Shown: one piece after another, positions 54,261 to 63,619 of the stretch
How the letters are laid out: each line of letters opens with the position of its first letter
How positions within the stretch are numbered: the stretch's first letter is position 1
NCBI RefSeq assembly: GCF_000429165.1
Contig: NZ_AUBI01000002.1
Span: 248,001-312,000, forward strand
Origin: Acetobacter nitrogenifigens DSM 23921 = NBRC 105050
GTDB lineage: Bacteria; Pseudomonadota; Alphaproteobacteria; Acetobacterales; Acetobacteraceae
Length of the DNA: 64,000 nt
Direction: 5' to 3'
Notes under the pieces: model-generated
What the model saw: only the letters and a program-made list of their open reading frames with translations
Told to the model about the DNA's origin: nothing
Database searches by the model: none
Position numbers and translations under genes: made by a program

Positions 54261-55471
54261 GGCATTCCCTGCTGATCCGTCGCCGGTCCGCCCTGCTCGG
54301 CCTCGCCGCAAGCTGGGCTCTGGGCCGGTCCTCCCTCGCGCTCGCCGGGACGCCGGACGGCGACGACGACCCGCGTCTGGTCGTCGTCATTTTGCGTGGC
54401 GCGCTGGACGGCATGGCGGCGGTGACGCCGTATGGCGACCCCTCGCTTACGGCGCTGCGCCGAGACCTGTTGCCGCCGGAGCCCGGCAGGGACGGCGGGC
54501 TGCTCGACCTTGGCGGTTTCTTCGGGTTGCACCCCTCCCTTTCGGGGATGCAGCGCCTCTACGCCGCCGGCCAGATGTTGCCTTTTCATGCCGTGGCCGG
54601 CCATTACCGCAGCCGCTCGCATTTCGAGGCGCAGGACTACATGGAAAGCGGCGCCGACCAGAGGCTCAGCAGTGGTTGGCTGAACCGCGCGGTCTCCGCC
54701 CTTCCGAAAAACAGGCATGGCGCGGAAGGCGCTGGGCTTTCCCTCGGGCTTTCGGTCCCGCTGTTGCTGCGCGGTCCGACCACTGTCGCCAGCTACGCGC
54801 CCGAGGGCGGTCGACGACCGGACGCAGACCTCTACACTCAGATCGCTGCGCTGAATGCGAAAGACCCCGTCACAGGACCCGCCTTTCGCAACGGCCTGAC
54901 CGCCCTTGGTTTTTCCGCCAAGGTGCTGGCCGGAGACGCGCCTCCGCCTGCCCCCGGCGGACAGAAACCCGGCGCGTTCGCAATTCTCGCGGACGCGGCA
55001 GGACGCATGCTCGCTGACCAAAGAGGACCACGCGTCGCAGCGCTTGAAATGGGCGGATGGGACACGCATGCCGCTCAGAAAGGACGCCTCGCAGGTCCCA
55101 TGCGGCAGCTGGATATGGGCATGGACGCCATGCGTCTGGCCCTTGGTCGGACGTGGGATCGCACAGTGGTTCTGGTGATGACAGAATTCGGCCGCACCGT
55201 TCGCATGAACGGCACCGGAGGCACCGATCACGGCACCGCGACGGCGGCGTTTTTGCTCGGCGGCGCGGTTGCGGGCGGGCGTGTAGCCGGGACGTGGCCG
55301 GGGTTACAGGCGGCGCAACTGTTCGAGAACCGCGACCTAGCGCCGACCTCGGACCTTCGGGCGGTCGCGAGCGGCGTGCTGCGCGACCATCTGCGGCTCA
55401 GCCCCTCGGCGTTGACGAACGTGTTCCCCGGCCCTGCCGTGGCGCCGGAGAATGGCCTGGTGAAGGTTTAA
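54254..55471 (+). CDS. DUF1501 family protein, exported
   Basis: A 405-residue DUF1501 protein of the sulphatase/alkaline phosphatase-like fold. The N-terminus (IRRRSALLGLAASWALG) looks like a twin-arginine signal. VVVILRGALDGMAAVTPYGD, HYRSRSHFEAQDYMESG, GGWDTHAAQKG and VMTEFGRTVRMNGTGGTDHG are conserved marks. GAGG lies before the ATG. It is co-translated with the DUF1800 gene and ends 21 bp from the convergent TonB receptor. Confidence 0.9.
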   Translation: MLRHSLLIRRRSALLGLAASWALGRSSLALAGTPDGDDDPRLVVVILRGALDGMAAVTPYGDPSLTALRRDLLPPEPGRDGGLLDLGGFFGLHPSLSGMQRLYAAGQMLPFHAVAGHYRSRSHFEAQDYMESGADQRLSSGWLNRAVSALPKNRHGAEGAGLSLGLSVPLLLRGPTTVASYAPEGGRRPDADLYTQIAALNAKDPVTGPAFRNGLTALGFSAKVLAGDAPPPAPGGQKPGAFAILADAAGRMLADQRGPRVAALEMGGWDTHAAQKGRLAGPMRQLDMGMDAMRLALGRTWDRTVVLVMTEFGRTVRMNGTGGTDHGTATAAFLLGGAVAGGRVAGTWPGLQAAQLFENRDLAPTSDLRAVASGVLRDHLRLSPSALTNVFPGPAVAPENGLVKV

Positions 55472-55492
55472 GCACGTGGACGCAGGCCTCCT

Positions 55493-58036
55493 TTAGAAGG
55501 ACGCTGCGATCGTGCCGTAAAACTCACGAGGCGCCCCGACAAAAAGGTTAGCGTTGTCATCGCCGGACACCGACGCCGCGCCATAGGCGCTGCTGATGTA
55601 GTTTTTGTTGAACAGGTTTGTAATGCCGAAAGACGCCTTGATATTGTTCGCAAAGCCGATCTTGCCGAAGTCGTAGGCGAAGCTGGTCGTCGCGAGCCAG
55701 TAGGCGGGGATGTATTCGTCATTCATGTAGGTCATCGGACGCGAGCCGATGTAATTGACGTTGAAGTTGAACATCGCTCCGCGCCACGTGTAGTTCAGAT
55801 TCGCCTTGTACGTGAATTTTGGGTAGTAAACCTGATGTTTTCCATGAATGTCGTAGCTCTGCCCACCGTAATTGATTGAATGGGTCAGATACTGCGCGTC
55901 GTTCCAGCTGAAGCTGTTGGTAATCTCAAGTCCGCGCACCGGCCTGATCGTCGCCATGACGTCGACGCCGTCCATGGATTCACGCCCGACGTTCATGTAG
56001 GCGCTGTTCGCTGTCGCTGAACTGCCTTCCGTAATGGTCGCCAGACGATTGTAGTAGTCCGTGTGATAATAATCGACCGACCCTGAGAAGAACCGGGAAT
56101 CGTAGCGGTATCCGACGACGTAGTTCCAGGTCCGCTCAGGCCGGAGGACTTTCTTGTTCTCGTTAAACACCGTCTGCGCCGAGATCGTGGAGTTGCCGAG
56201 ACCGCCCCACGCCGTGCCGGATTGCGTCTGGGAATAATAGTCGTACGCGCGGAGGTTTTCTGCGATGTCGATATAAAATTCGTGATGGTCAAGAAAGTGA
56301 TAATCAAAATTGAAGTGCGGCAAGAACGCACCCGAGGACGTCAATGTGCCGTTGGCGGCGTGACGGTAATAGGTGTTCCAACCCTCTGCATCGAGTTCAG
56401 ATGTGTAATCATCCTTTGTGCCGCCATGCGTCGTCTGCGTGAGCGACTTGAAACCGGCGAGCAGGGTCATGCCCGGAATGATCGTCCAGCGATCCTGCAG
56501 GAAGAACTGGAACGTATTTGTATTGTATGTGTCGTTAAACCACGTATGCCCGGTCCCCGCCTTGAAATCCGAATTCCAGTTGTGGGCTTCGTTGAGACCG
56601 TCTTCGTAGAGGCGCTGATTGTAGATCCAGTGATTATTCTCGTACCACACACCGGCTTCGATGTGGTTGTGGTGCGGCGCTTCGTAAGAGAATTTCTGCG
56701 TGAACCCGAGACGACGCATAAAAGCGTGCGCCATCTGCAGCGCCATAGGGACGCCAGTCACGGTGCCATCGGGTTGAAGCGTGACGGCTCCGTAGCTGGG
56801 CGACGTCACAAAATTGTTCGTGCCGCCGTGGATATCGCTGCTCACGTTGCCATAGATGACAGTGTCTGACGTCACGTTCTTGAACAGATCATAATGCGTG
56901 TTGATCGACGAAAGATACGTGCGCTGAACCTGGGACGCGTCCCATGCGTAATCGCCGATTTCGTCGTTCGACAGAACGCCTTCATAGCCGGGAGGCACTT
57001 CGCTGGTGTACTGCGCGTAATACGCCCACAGCTTGGCCTTCGTGTAATCGGGTTTCAGATAGGTCGAATAACGCCCCATCTTCTCCCACATGTTTTTAGT
57101 CATCGTCAGGTAGTTGCCCTGCGTAAAGTTACCGTAACCAAAAAACGCAGTGACTTTTCCCTTGTCGCCCAGCGGCTGAACGACTTTCGCATCGGCCTGA
57201 ATTTCGCTCTGGTAGCCCTGACCTTTCCACATATCGGTGTTTGTGCGCGCGAAAGACGCGTAAAATTTCGTTCCCGTGGAGTTGAGAACGCCACTGTCTA
57301 CACGGGCATACGTGCGATATGCGTTGTAACTGCCGAAGGTCTGGCTGACTTTGCCGCCGGCCTTATCCGCCGGATCGGACGACACATAAGTCATGGCGCC
57401 GCCAAGATTTTGAGCCGAGAAAGAGTCAAGGGCTCCGGCGCCCTGCGACATCGTCATTCCCCCGATGTCGTCCTGAATCATGGCCTGAGTAATCGACACG
57501 CCGTTATAGTTGGCGAAACCTTGCGTCCCGAGCGGAATGCCGTCCAGCGTCGCCCCGATCTGCATCTGGCTGAAGCCGCGCACGTACAGTGTGTTGCCGT
57601 ATGTGTCGAGGCCGAACGCGTCCGTTGACGCGAAGACTGCGCCCGGCGTGGTTTGCGCCAGCACCTGCATCGGGTTCGTGCCCGCAACGAAATGATCCAT
57701 GGTCTTGCGTGTTACGGCGACTTCCGCACTGTGACTGCGCACGCGATCGGTGCGAACTTCAATCGCTTCCTGATCATGACTGGTCATCGAGGTTGCACGC
57801 TTATGCGCAGCGGCGCGGCGCGCTGGAGCCGGGGCAACGGGAGAACCGCCTTGCGCGGCGACCGCGTGAGAGGCGTGCTTCTTGTGCGCCGACGCCTTGC
57901 CATGAGTCGCCTGTCCTGCATCGGACGGAGCGGCCAACGCCGCTGACTCCATGGCCGCTACCCCCGCTATCGCCGTTCCCAACAGTAGAAAAAATCTGGA
58001 ACGGCGGGCGCGGCGCGTCAGCGGAGTTATGGTCAT
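55493..58036 (-). CDS. TonB-dependent outer-membrane receptor
   Basis: An 847-residue receptor with a Sec signal, a His/Ala/Lys-rich linker, a plug domain (residues ~95-220: QVLAQTTPGAVF, NTLYVRGFSQMQIGATLDGIPLG, GALDSFSAQNLGGAMTYVSSDP) and a 22-strand-type barrel ending in FYGTIAASF with a terminal Phe. The receptor is typical for uptake of iron chelates or other large solutes, but the ligand cannot be told. The ATG at 58036 is chosen for its signal peptide. It is a single gene, with M20 genes 320 bp upstream on the same strand. Confidence 0.92.
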   Translation of the reverse strand: MTITPLTRRARRSRFFLLLGTAIAGVAAMESAALAAPSDAGQATHGKASAHKKHASHAVAAQGGSPVAPAPARRAAAHKRATSMTSHDQEAIEVRTDRVRSHSAEVAVTRKTMDHFVAGTNPMQVLAQTTPGAVFASTDAFGLDTYGNTLYVRGFSQMQIGATLDGIPLGTQGFANYNGVSITQAMIQDDIGGMTMSQGAGALDSFSAQNLGGAMTYVSSDPADKAGGKVSQTFGSYNAYRTYARVDSGVLNSTGTKFYASFARTNTDMWKGQGYQSEIQADAKVVQPLGDKGKVTAFFGYGNFTQGNYLTMTKNMWEKMGRYSTYLKPDYTKAKLWAYYAQYTSEVPPGYEGVLSNDEIGDYAWDASQVQRTYLSSINTHYDLFKNVTSDTVIYGNVSSDIHGGTNNFVTSPSYGAVTLQPDGTVTGVPMALQMAHAFMRRLGFTQKFSYEAPHHNHIEAGVWYENNHWIYNQRLYEDGLNEAHNWNSDFKAGTGHTWFNDTYNTNTFQFFLQDRWTIIPGMTLLAGFKSLTQTTHGGTKDDYTSELDAEGWNTYYRHAANGTLTSSGAFLPHFNFDYHFLDHHEFYIDIAENLRAYDYYSQTQSGTAWGGLGNSTISAQTVFNENKKVLRPERTWNYVVGYRYDSRFFSGSVDYYHTDYYNRLATITEGSSATANSAYMNVGRESMDGVDVMATIRPVRGLEITNSFSWNDAQYLTHSINYGGQSYDIHGKHQVYYPKFTYKANLNYTWRGAMFNFNVNYIGSRPMTYMNDEYIPAYWLATTSFAYDFGKIGFANNIKASFGITNLFNKNYISSAYGAASVSGDDNANLFVGAPREFYGTIAASF

Positions 58037-58355
58037 AGTCAGAACAGCCCCATCGAAAAAACGAGAATCACGACATGACGAACCAAAATCAGGGCTGCAC
58101 GCGCTCAAACGCCGGCCGTCCATATCGTTGCGATTTCGAGATTACGTATTCGTTACGGGCTGTCAATCTCCCACAAACAACGGTTTGAGCGACGCAGGCT
58201 CAATGTTGCCCAAATGCCAAAACCGTCATTGTTTCCGACACAAATAACAGACGCCAGAAAACGGAACACCCCGCCCGCGGGAGCATTTCGTCCGGCGAGA
58301 GAGGCTAGACGTGCCGTTTTCGCAACAAAGGCAAAAGGCCTCGCCGAAACCGCTT
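58037..58355. other. Intergenic stretch upstream of the TonB receptor
   Basis: About 320 bp between the receptor start and the last M20 gene, both minus strand. It is somewhat AT-rich near 58,130-58,260 and must contain the receptor promoter. No clear Fur-type palindrome or hairpin was recognised. Confidence 0.4.
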
Positions 58356-59525
58356 TCAGCAGGCGGCGCGCATCAGCGAACGCTCCGTCAGTTCGACGAG
58401 CAGCGCGGCGCCATAAGGAATCGTTTCGTCGTTGAAATCGTAGGCAGGGTGATGCAGACCCGCCGTCGCCCCGTTACCCACCCTGACGAACGCGCCAGGC
58501 ACTTTCTCCAGCATGAACGCGAAGTCCTCGGAGCCCAGGACGAACGGCGCACTTCCCTCTACGGCGTCCGCGCCCACGATTGCGCGCGCCGTATCGGCGG
58601 CGAAAGCCGTTCGCTCGGGGTTGTTGATCATCGGGGCGAACATTTCCCCAAACGTGATTTCCGCCGTCGTGCCGAAGCCTGCAGCCAACGCCTGCGTCAT
58701 GTGCTCCAGACGTTCCCGCACCAGATCAAGCGTCGCCCAGTTCATTGCCCGAAAAGTGCCGCCAAACGACGCTGTCTGCGGAATGACGTTATGCGCCTCT
58801 CCACCGGAAATCTTGGTGACACTGAAGACCACGGGATTACTGGGCGATATCGTACGCGACACGATGGTCTGCAACGCCGTGACGAGCTGACATACCGCGA
58901 CGACGGGATCGACTCCCGCTTCCGGCCTCGCCGCGTGAGCGCCGACGCCGGTCAACGTGGCGTCGAAAAAGCCGCCCCCGGCCATGGCCGGGCCAGGCGT
59001 CATGCGATACCTGCCGACATCGAGACCTGGCTGATTGTGCAAACCATAGATGGCGTCGCAGGGGAAACGTTCGAACAGACCGTCGTTAAGCATGGCGAGC
59101 GCGCCGCCACATCCCTCTTCACCCGGCTGGAAGATGAAATTCACGGTGCCGTTGAAACGCCGCGTTTCCGCCAGTTGCCGCGCGGCCGCAAGCAACATGG
59201 TCGTATGGCCGTCATGGCCGCACGCGTGCATCAGACCCGGCGTCTGGCTGCTCCACGCCGCTCCCGAAGCTTCGAAAATGGGCAGCGCGTCCATATCTGC
59301 GCGCAAGCCTACGGAGCCCTCTCCATTGCCGGACCGCAGCACGCCGACTACGCCCGTGCCGCCTACGCCGCGGTGCACCTCGATCCCCCAGGCCTCCAGA
59401 CGCTCCGCCACGAGAGCCGACGTCCGGTGCTCGACCAGCCCCAGCTCCGGGTGCGCGTGAATATCGCGGCGGATGGCGGCGAATTCTTCGAAACGCGCTG
59501 AAATTTCGGCAAGGGCTTCGGACAT
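58356..59525 (-). CDS. M20-family amidohydrolase (HipO/AmaA-like), copy 2
   Basis: A 389-residue metallo-amidohydrolase of the M20D type that splits N-acyl amino acids or similar amides. LRADMDALPIFE, HACGHDGHTTMLL, PGEEGCGGA and GSEDFAFMLEKVPGAF supply the metal ligands. It is closely related to the gene at 61010-62179, same length, suggesting duplication. The ATG at 59525 has GGAG eight bases upstream; a GTG at 59534 is possible. It is the last gene of the M20 locus. Cytoplasmic: no signal peptide. Confidence 0.9.
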   Translation of the reverse strand: MSEALAEISARFEEFAAIRRDIHAHPELGLVEHRTSALVAERLEAWGIEVHRGVGGTGVVGVLRSGNGEGSVGLRADMDALPIFEASGAAWSSQTPGLMHACGHDGHTTMLLAAARQLAETRRFNGTVNFIFQPGEEGCGGALAMLNDGLFERFPCDAIYGLHNQPGLDVGRYRMTPGPAMAGGGFFDATLTGVGAHAARPEAGVDPVVAVCQLVTALQTIVSRTISPSNPVVFSVTKISGGEAHNVIPQTASFGGTFRAMNWATLDLVRERLEHMTQALAAGFGTTAEITFGEMFAPMINNPERTAFAADTARAIVGADAVEGSAPFVLGSEDFAFMLEKVPGAFVRVGNGATAGLHHPAYDFNDETIPYGAALLVELTERSLMRAAC

Positions 59526-59545
59526 CAAGGGCACTCCAGTAGAAT

Positions 59546-60979
59546 TCAGGCGGCCTGCACAGCCCTGACGACGAGAGGCGGCTGCACGTCAGGCGGTATC
59601 GGGCTGACATACGGCGTCTTTGCGATTTTCTCCGCATGCTCCCGCTTCACTCTGGCAAGCAGCGTTTCGTCGCGCAATACATCGATCGCCGTACCGGCCA
59701 TCGCTTTGGCCACATGCACCATGCCCTTGTGCGCGAGAGGCGATTTCCCCTGCGCCGTCATCTGCCATGTGTGAAACGGCGTTCCAATCGCACAGGTCGC
59801 GCCCAGCGCCTGCGCCGTCGGCACAACCCAGCTGACGTCTCCAACATCGGTCGAACCCATCATCGTACGGAAGCTGTCGCTGCGATAAGGCAGGATCGCA
59901 TCACACAGCGGCTTTTCCGGATCTATGGAAAGACAAGCCGCAACGAACGGAGCCGCAATATCTTCAGGCGTCAGACTTTCACGGATGGATTGGGCGAACG
60001 CGCGATCCGCCTCGTCAAACTGCGGCGGCCCCAGACGTTCGAGATTGGCCTGCAGAACATGTTCGAGGGTGGCGTTGCCAAGGAGATTGGCCATGCCGCT
60101 CAGCACCGCGCTGCTGACCGTCGTCTCTGTCATCAACGCCGCGCCGTCGGCAATTTTTCTGACGCGCGCGGTCAGACGCAGCAGCTCGTCGAGTTCGGTC
60201 GCACGGACGGTGTAGCGGATCACCGTCCGCGACTGCACGACGTTCGGCGCCACGCCGCCAACGTCCTGATAGGCGTAGTGAATGCGCGAGCTGGGCAGCA
60301 TATGCTCGCGCATATAATTCACGCCGATATTCATCAGTTCCGCCGCATCCAGAGCGGAACGTCCCAGATGCGGCGCGGCGGCTGCATGGGACGCGCGTCC
60401 GGTGAACGTGAAGTCGATGATCTGGTTGGCGAGCGACGCCGCGGGAAACACGCCCGCGAAATGCGCCGGATGCCAGGTGATGGCGATGTCCACATCGTCG
60501 AACACGCCTTCCCGCACCATAAACCCTTTCCCCGCGCCGCCTTCTTCGGCCGGACACCCGTAATACCGGACCCGGCCGGGAGCCCCGGTTTCGGCAAGCC
60601 AATCCTTCACCGCAGTCGCGGCGAGCAGCGCCGCCGAGCCGAGAAGGTTATGGCCGCATCCATGCCCACTGCCATCGCCCGGCAAAGGCCTGTGCGTGGC
60701 CTCTCCGGCGGCCTGACTCAACCCCGGTAACGCGTCATACTCGCCCAGAATGGCGATCACCGGACCACCCACCCCGGCCTCTCCCATGACCGCCGTCGGC
60801 AAGCCGCCGACATTTGTCGTGACGCGAAAACCCTGAGCTTCAAGGGCGTTTTTATGCAGGGCGCAGGATGCGAATTCGCCGTAATTCAATTCCGGAACAT
60901 CCCACACGGCGTCGCTGAGACCGATCATCGGCTCGGCCTTGCGCTCCACATATGACCAGATCTGATCCTGATTTTCCAT
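59546..60979 (-). CDS. M20-family hydrolase, AbgB-like
   Basis: A 477-residue M20 peptidase resembling AbgB, a subunit of p-aminobenzoyl-glutamate hydrolase, and related amidohydrolases. LGEYDALPGLSQAAG, GSGHGCGHNLLGSAAL, CPAEEGGAGKGFMV and MMGSTDVGDVSWVVPTAQA are its marks. It is flanked by two shorter M20 genes, in one tightly spaced minus-strand row. An AbgA-like partner could be one of those neighbours. GGCAGG precedes the ATG. No signal peptide. Confidence 0.9.
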   Translation of the reverse strand: MENQDQIWSYVERKAEPMIGLSDAVWDVPELNYGEFASCALHKNALEAQGFRVTTNVGGLPTAVMGEAGVGGPVIAILGEYDALPGLSQAAGEATHRPLPGDGSGHGCGHNLLGSAALLAATAVKDWLAETGAPGRVRYYGCPAEEGGAGKGFMVREGVFDDVDIAITWHPAHFAGVFPAASLANQIIDFTFTGRASHAAAAPHLGRSALDAAELMNIGVNYMREHMLPSSRIHYAYQDVGGVAPNVVQSRTVIRYTVRATELDELLRLTARVRKIADGAALMTETTVSSAVLSGMANLLGNATLEHVLQANLERLGPPQFDEADRAFAQSIRESLTPEDIAAPFVAACLSIDPEKPLCDAILPYRSDSFRTMMGSTDVGDVSWVVPTAQALGATCAIGTPFHTWQMTAQGKSPLAHKGMVHVAKAMAGTAIDVLRDETLLARVKREHAEKIAKTPYVSPIPPDVQPPLVVRAVQAA

Positions 60980-61009
60980 CGTACCTGCCCCTGTGTATTG
61001 CGGTTTCGT

Positions 61010-62179
61010 TCAGCCCGCCGCTCTGGCGGGAAGCGTTCTTTCCACAATCGTCGCATAAAGTGCTGCGCCATACGGCGTCGTCGCGTCGTTGAAGTTGTAG
61101 CGCGGGTGATGCGGCGCGGCCCCTTCGCCTCCGCCAACGAGGATATAGGCGCCCGGCGTTTTCTCCAGCATGAAGCTGAAATCTTCCGACCCCATCGCCG
61201 CTTCCGTATTGCGATCGACCGACGCTTCGCCGACCAGAGACTCAGCGGCGCCAGCGAACGCGTCGGCATGTTCTGGATCGTTGATCGTCGGAGCAAAAAT
61301 CAGACGAAAATCAAGAGACGCGCGCGCGCCGAATGCAGCCGCAACATTCGTAATCGTGCGTTCGATCAGCTCCTGAATCTGCGTCATGATGGCAGAACTG
61401 AAGCAGCGCACGGTGCCGCCTAACGTCGCCGTATCCGGGATGATGTTGTATGCGTCGCCACCAGCCATTTTCGTGATGCTCAGCACCGCGACTTCGGACG
61501 GCGGGATGTTGCGCGAGACGATGGACTGGAGCGCAGTGATCATCTGCCCAGCAATCATGACAGGGTCTATGCCATCCTCAGGTCGCGCACCGTGAGCGCC
61601 CTTGCCTTTTATCGTGATGTCGAAGAACGCGCCCCCGGCCATCGCCGGGCCTGATCGGATCGCGAACTTGCCAACCGGCAAACCCGGCTTGTTGTGCATT
61701 CCGAACAGCGCGTCGGAGGGAAAACGCTCCAGCAGACCATCCTCCAGCATAGCCTTGGCGCCGCCCACGCCTTCCTCCCCCGGCTGAAAGATGAAGTTCA
61801 CCGTCCCGTCGAAATTCTTTGTCTCCGAAAGATATTTCGCGGCGGCAAGCAACATCGTAGTATGACCGTCATGCCCGCACGCATGCATCATGCCCGGCGT
61901 CTTGCTGCGATATTCGACCGTATTTTCTTCCTGCATCGGCAGGGCGTCCATATCCGCGCGCAAACCAACGGAACGATTGCCGCTGCCTGAACGCAGCACG
62001 CCGACAACACCGGTGCGGCCGATATTTCGATGAACCTCTATCCCCCATTCGGCGAGCTTTTCCGCCACGATGGCGGAAGTTCTGTGCTCTTCAAGCCCGA
62101 TCTCCGGGTGAGCGTGCAAATCGTGCCGGATAGCGTCGAACTCGGCGCTGTTGCGGTTCATGAAATCGAATGCAGTCAT
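61010..62179 (-). CDS. M20-family amidohydrolase (HipO/AmaA-like), copy 1
   Basis: A 389-residue M20D amidohydrolase. LRADMDALPMQEENT, MHACGHDGHTTMLLAAAKYL, FQPGEEGVGGAKAML and GSEDFSFMLEKTPGAY give the dinuclear metal site. The sequence follows copy 2 (58356-59525) closely along its length. AAGGAAAC lies before the ATG. It starts 28 bp after the transporter gene and is 30 bp before the AbgB-like gene, so all are one operon with the transporter. Confidence 0.92.
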   Translation of the reverse strand: MTAFDFMNRNSAEFDAIRHDLHAHPEIGLEEHRTSAIVAEKLAEWGIEVHRNIGRTGVVGVLRSGSGNRSVGLRADMDALPMQEENTVEYRSKTPGMMHACGHDGHTTMLLAAAKYLSETKNFDGTVNFIFQPGEEGVGGAKAMLEDGLLERFPSDALFGMHNKPGLPVGKFAIRSGPAMAGGAFFDITIKGKGAHGARPEDGIDPVMIAGQMITALQSIVSRNIPPSEVAVLSITKMAGGDAYNIIPDTATLGGTVRCFSSAIMTQIQELIERTITNVAAAFGARASLDFRLIFAPTINDPEHADAFAGAAESLVGEASVDRNTEAAMGSEDFSFMLEKTPGAYILVGGGEGAAPHHPRYNFNDATTPYGAALYATIVERTLPARAAG

Positions 62180-62207
62180 TATGTTTCCTTATGGCGCGCG
62201 GAAGAGG

Positions 62208-63578
62208 TTACGCTTCCGAAAACGCCGACACGGGGACTTCAAAACTCCGAAGACCTGCCTCGCCATTCACCTCCTGCGCGCTGCGCTTCGCCGCACGGCG
62301 CGACAGGGCGAGCAACGCGATCGGCGCGACGGGAATCACGATCGACGCAAGATATCCGGGAACCATGGCGTTCCCGGTCATGAGAATCAACCATGTCACG
62401 AAGGGCTGCGTCGCGCCGCCGAACACCGATACGGTTATGGAATAGACGACGCCAAAAACAAAACTGCGCTGCGCCGCCGGAATGGAGCGTAGGACCAGTT
62501 CGGAACTTACGGCGGACAAAAGCCCGGGCATGACGTTCGTCACGACGTTGAGCACGATGAGGCTCACGAGGCCAGGACTATGAACCGAGAAATAATACAC
62601 AGGAAGGATAACAATGAGATAGGCGCCCGACACTCCGAGTATCAATGGCCGCGCACGGCAGGAACGTTGCAGATGGATGCCCGTCACAATCGCTGCTAGC
62701 CCCGCTATCAGGCCAATCGACATCGCCGCCATGCCAAGCGTTGGCGACAGATGCAGCACGGAGATCGCATAGCTGGCGCCGAAGGCGCGGAGATAGGTCG
62801 TGACGGTTCCCGTCAGGATCACACAGAAAGTCAGTGCGACGACCAGCCATGGGAACGGCTCGCGCGAGGGTTCTGTCATGACCGGATGTGCAGCCGTCTG
62901 ATCCAGCCCGCCTAGTGCGAGACGTCGGAAGAACAGGCCGAATGGAACGATAACCAGTCCGAGAACGAAGGGCACGCGCCAGCCCCAAGCATATAGCTGT
63001 TCATGCGAGAGAGCCACTGACAGAACAAGGCCCACCGCCACAGCTGCCAGTTGCGACATGAACTGCGTCAGCGCTTGCGCGGACGCCATCGCGCCCGCAT
63101 CTCGCTCACCCCTTAATGAATAAATGAACTCGGTGGCCGGACCTACCTCCCCGCCCTCCGAAAACCCGTGCAATAGGCGCGAAATCAACACCAGCACAGG
63201 CGCCCACACGCCGATCGTCGCATAATCAGGCGTCGCCACCAGAAGCGCTGACCCTGCGGCCATCATCAGAAACGTCGCCATCAACGTGTTTCCGACGCCC
63301 ATCCGCTGCGTATAGAACCCCATCACCAGCGATCCCAACGGTCGGGCGAGAAAGCCTGCCGCGAAAGTGATAAGCGCCGCCAGAAGCTGCATAAGCGCGC
63401 CTTTGACCGGAAAAAACGCCTGCCCGATCATCGGCGCGAAAAACGCGTAGGCCATGAAGTTGTAGAATTCGAGAAAATTTCCGATGCTTCCTGCCGCAAG
63501 GCATACGACCTTGCTGACCGGCGGGCTGGGCTGGACGGCGTCCGACGTTGTGGAGCCGGATTTGAACTGGCCGAGCAT
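62208..63578 (-). CDS. MFS transporter of the metabolite:H+ symporter type
   Basis: A 456-residue major facilitator protein with about 12 membrane helices. IGNFLEFYNFMAYAFFAPMIGQAFF at helix 1, then FLARPLGSLVMGFYTQRMG and LLHGFSEGGEVGPATEFIYSL, match the MHS (citrate, proline, shikimate, ketoglutarate) subfamily. The ATG at 63578 has a perfect AAGGAGG five to six bases upstream; the longer frame to 63623 is less likely. It sits between the TonB receptor and the M20 enzymes, so it probably brings their substrate across the inner membrane. Confidence 0.9.
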   Translation of the reverse strand: MLGQFKSGSTTSDAVQPSPPVSKVVCLAAGSIGNFLEFYNFMAYAFFAPMIGQAFFPVKGALMQLLAALITFAAGFLARPLGSLVMGFYTQRMGVGNTLMATFLMMAAGSALLVATPDYATIGVWAPVLVLISRLLHGFSEGGEVGPATEFIYSLRGERDAGAMASAQALTQFMSQLAAVAVGLVLSVALSHEQLYAWGWRVPFVLGLVIVPFGLFFRRLALGGLDQTAAHPVMTEPSREPFPWLVVALTFCVILTGTVTTYLRAFGASYAISVLHLSPTLGMAAMSIGLIAGLAAIVTGIHLQRSCRARPLILGVSGAYLIVILPVYYFSVHSPGLVSLIVLNVVTNVMPGLLSAVSSELVLRSIPAAQRSFVFGVVYSITVSVFGGATQPFVTWLILMTGNAMVPGYLASIVIPVAPIALLALSRRAAKRSAQEVNGEAGLRSFEVPVSAFSEA

Positions 63579-63619
63579 CGACGCCTCCTTGCGATTTTTT
63601 CTCTGCGTAAGAAGCGGAA

